Below, one piece after another: positions 62,821 to 64,000 of a stretch of DNA of 64,000 bases. Within the stretch, counting starts at the first letter, position 1; each line of letters starts with the position of its first letter. Below the pieces are notes generated by a model. The model was not told where the DNA came from. It did not search any database and saw only the letters and a program-made list of their open reading frames with translations. The stretch is taken from NCBI GenBank assembly GCA_930987725.1, contig CAKNKY010000001.1, positions 1-64,000 on the forward strand, given 5' to 3'. This stretch comes from an uncultured Anaeromassilibacillus sp. (lineage in GTDB: Bacteria > Bacillota > Clostridia > Oscillospirales > Acutalibacteraceae). Made by a program: the position numbers and the translations under genes.

Positions 62821-64000
62821 TCAATACCGATCGAACAGATGGGTGAAGTCAAACGTGGCAAAGTAATCCTTCGGCGTCTCCGCGCGGCGGATCAACTTGG
62901 CGGAACCGTCTTCACAGAGCAGGACCTCTGCGGAACGGAGCTTGCCGTTGTAATTATAGCCCATGGAAAAGCCGTGGGCGCCGGTGTCGTGGAGAACAAC
63001 GAGATCGCCGATGTCGATCTTCGGCAGCATCCGATCCACGGCAAATTTATCGTTGTTTTCGCACAGGCCGCCGGTCACATCATATTTGTGATCGCAGGGA
63101 GCGTTTTCTTTTCCCATCACGGTGATATGGTGATACGCGCCGTACATGGCGGGACGCATCAGGTTGGCCGCACAGGCATCGAGACCGATGTATTCCTTAT
63201 AAATATGCTTCTCGTGGATCGCCGTCGTCACAAGGCAGCCGTTGGGGCCGAGCATGTAGCGGCCCAGCTCTGTATAGATGGAAACATCGCCCATGCCGGC
63301 CGGCACAAGAATCTCCTCATAGGCACGGCGGACACCCTCGCCGACAGCCATGATGTCCACAGGCTCCTGATCGGGGCGGTACGGGATGCCGACGCCGCCG
63401 GAAAGATTCACGAACGCAATGTGCGCGCCCGTCTTCTGGTGGAGCTCCACGGCAAATTCAAACAGGATGCGCGCGAGCGTGGGGTAATACTCATTCGTCG
63501 TCGTGTTGCTGGCGAGGAAGGCATGGATGCCGAACGTTTCCGCGCCGAGTTCCATCAAACGGCGGTATCCCTCAATCATCTGCTCCTTCGTGAAACCGTA
63601 CTTGGCGTCCCCCGGATTATCCATGATGCTGTTGGCAATGGAGAAATATCCGCCAGGATTCAGACGGCAGCTGATCATCTTCGGAATGGAAGCAGCCTTC
63701 TTGAGAAAATCAATGTGCGTGATATCATCGAGATTGATGGTGGCGTTCAGCTTGCGTGCCAGGACAAAATCCTCCGCCGGCGTATCGTTCGAGGAGAACA
63801 TGATATCCGTGCCGGAAAAGCCGCAGGCCTCCGACATCATCAGCTCCGTCAGGGAAGAGCAGTCCACACCGCAGCCTTCCTCCTGAAGAATTTTCAGGAT
63901 AAAGGGATTCGGCGTCGCCTTCACGGCAAAATACTCACGGAAGCCGGGGTTCCATGCGAACGCCTGCTTCAGCGCGCGGGCACGGGCCCGGATGCCCTTC
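62821..64000 (-). CDS. lysA: Diaminopimelate decarboxylase (5' end outside window)
   Basis: At least 392 residues of a fold-type III PLP decarboxylase. The frame is open to the right edge, so the start lies outside. The PLP Lys is in EYFAVKATPNPFILK. Others: SCRLNPGGYFSIANSIMD, FVNLSGGVGIPYRP (glycine loop), YTELGRYMLGPNGCLV, GGLCENNDKFAVDRMLP with the Cys-Glu pair, and GAHGFSMGYNYNGKLRSAEV. This order fits LysA, which makes lysine from meso-DAP. A carboxynorspermidine or other basic-amino-acid decarboxylase is possible but less likely. Confidence 0.85.
   Translation of the reverse strand, partial: KGIRARARALKQAFAWNPGFREYFAVKATPNPFILKILQEEGCGVDCSSLTELMMSEACGFSGTDIMFSSNDTPAEDFVLARKLNATINLDDITHIDFLKKAASIPKMISCRLNPGGYFSIANSIMDNPGDAKYGFTKEQMIEGYRRLMELGAETFGIHAFLASNTTTNEYYPTLARILFEFAVELHQKTGAHIAFVNLSGGVGIPYRPDQEPVDIMAVGEGVRRAYEEILVPAGMGDVSIYTELGRYMLGPNGCLVTTAIHEKHIYKEYIGLDACAANLMRPAMYGAYHHITVMGKENAPCDHKYDVTGGLCENNDKFAVDRMLPKIDIGDLVVLHDTGAHGFSMGYNYNGKLRSAEVLLCEDGSAKLIRRAETPKDYFATFDFTHLFDRY

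Overview
This window looks like core chromosome of a low-redundancy, spore-forming Clostridia, most likely a member of the Oscillospiraceae/Ruminococcaceae. That placement is inferred from several things. The genes are GC-rich and Gram-positive in organisation. They include dipicolinate synthase dpaA/dpaB and the sporulation protein YunB. Control is by lysine, SAM-I and FMN riboswitches and a tyrosine T-box. There is a recN-argR-nadK-tlyA-dxs-folD cluster, a YmfF/YmfH M16 pair, and many TTG/GTG starts behind strong AGGAGG sites. No insertion sequence, prophage, CRISPR array, integrase or rRNA operon was seen. I found no convincing wholly new system; the interest lies in unusual members of known families and in cis-regulation.

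Left part (1-14300). A tRNA-Ser(GGA) is cut by the left edge. It is followed by a divergently transcribed polyphosphate pair (ppx-like, ppk) and a phosphofructokinase with its own promoter inside ppk, then a two-gene ABC transporter. queA lies on the minus strand. A textbook promoter and lysine riboswitch drive asd-dapA-dapB plus a stand-alone tandem-ACT protein. The DAP decarboxylase gene (lysA) of the same pathway lies at the far right edge. A minus-strand ECF sigma factor is translationally coupled to two small membrane proteins.

Middle (14500-43500). yfhO and T-box-controlled tyrS come first. Next is a compact minus-strand run ymfF-ymfH-lgt-folD-dxs-tlyA-nadK-argR-recN, with many overlaps. 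An esterase, metY and the dpaAB sporulation operon follow, then murC (plus strand), mreB, and recD2-comF. metK is under a SAM-I riboswitch and is followed by a small Cys-containing membrane protein whose ribosome site is buried in the metK terminator. ribU is under an FMN riboswitch. A metallophosphoesterase, a methyltransferase and tRNA-Leu(CAG) close the section.

Right part (43700-64000). This holds an Orn/Lys/Arg-decarboxylase-family gene, a nuclease-helicase fusion of the XPD/DinG type, a DUF1846 gene and a gamma-carbonic-anhydrase-like gene. A complete phosphate regulon, pstSCAB-phoU-phoPR, follows with Pho-box-like repeats. Then come yunB, the potABCD polyamine importer with an aldose-epimerase-like gene attached, and a truncated lysA.

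Functionally the window joins phosphate and polyphosphate handling (pst/pho, ppk/ppx), aspartate-family amino-acid synthesis (asd, dapA, dapB, lysA, metY, metK and the DAP-derived dipicolinate), envelope building (murC, mreB, lgt, yfhO), DNA repair (recN, recD2, the helicase) and sporulation. Promoter and terminator calls were made by eye against consensus; no folding, alignment or database search was run.
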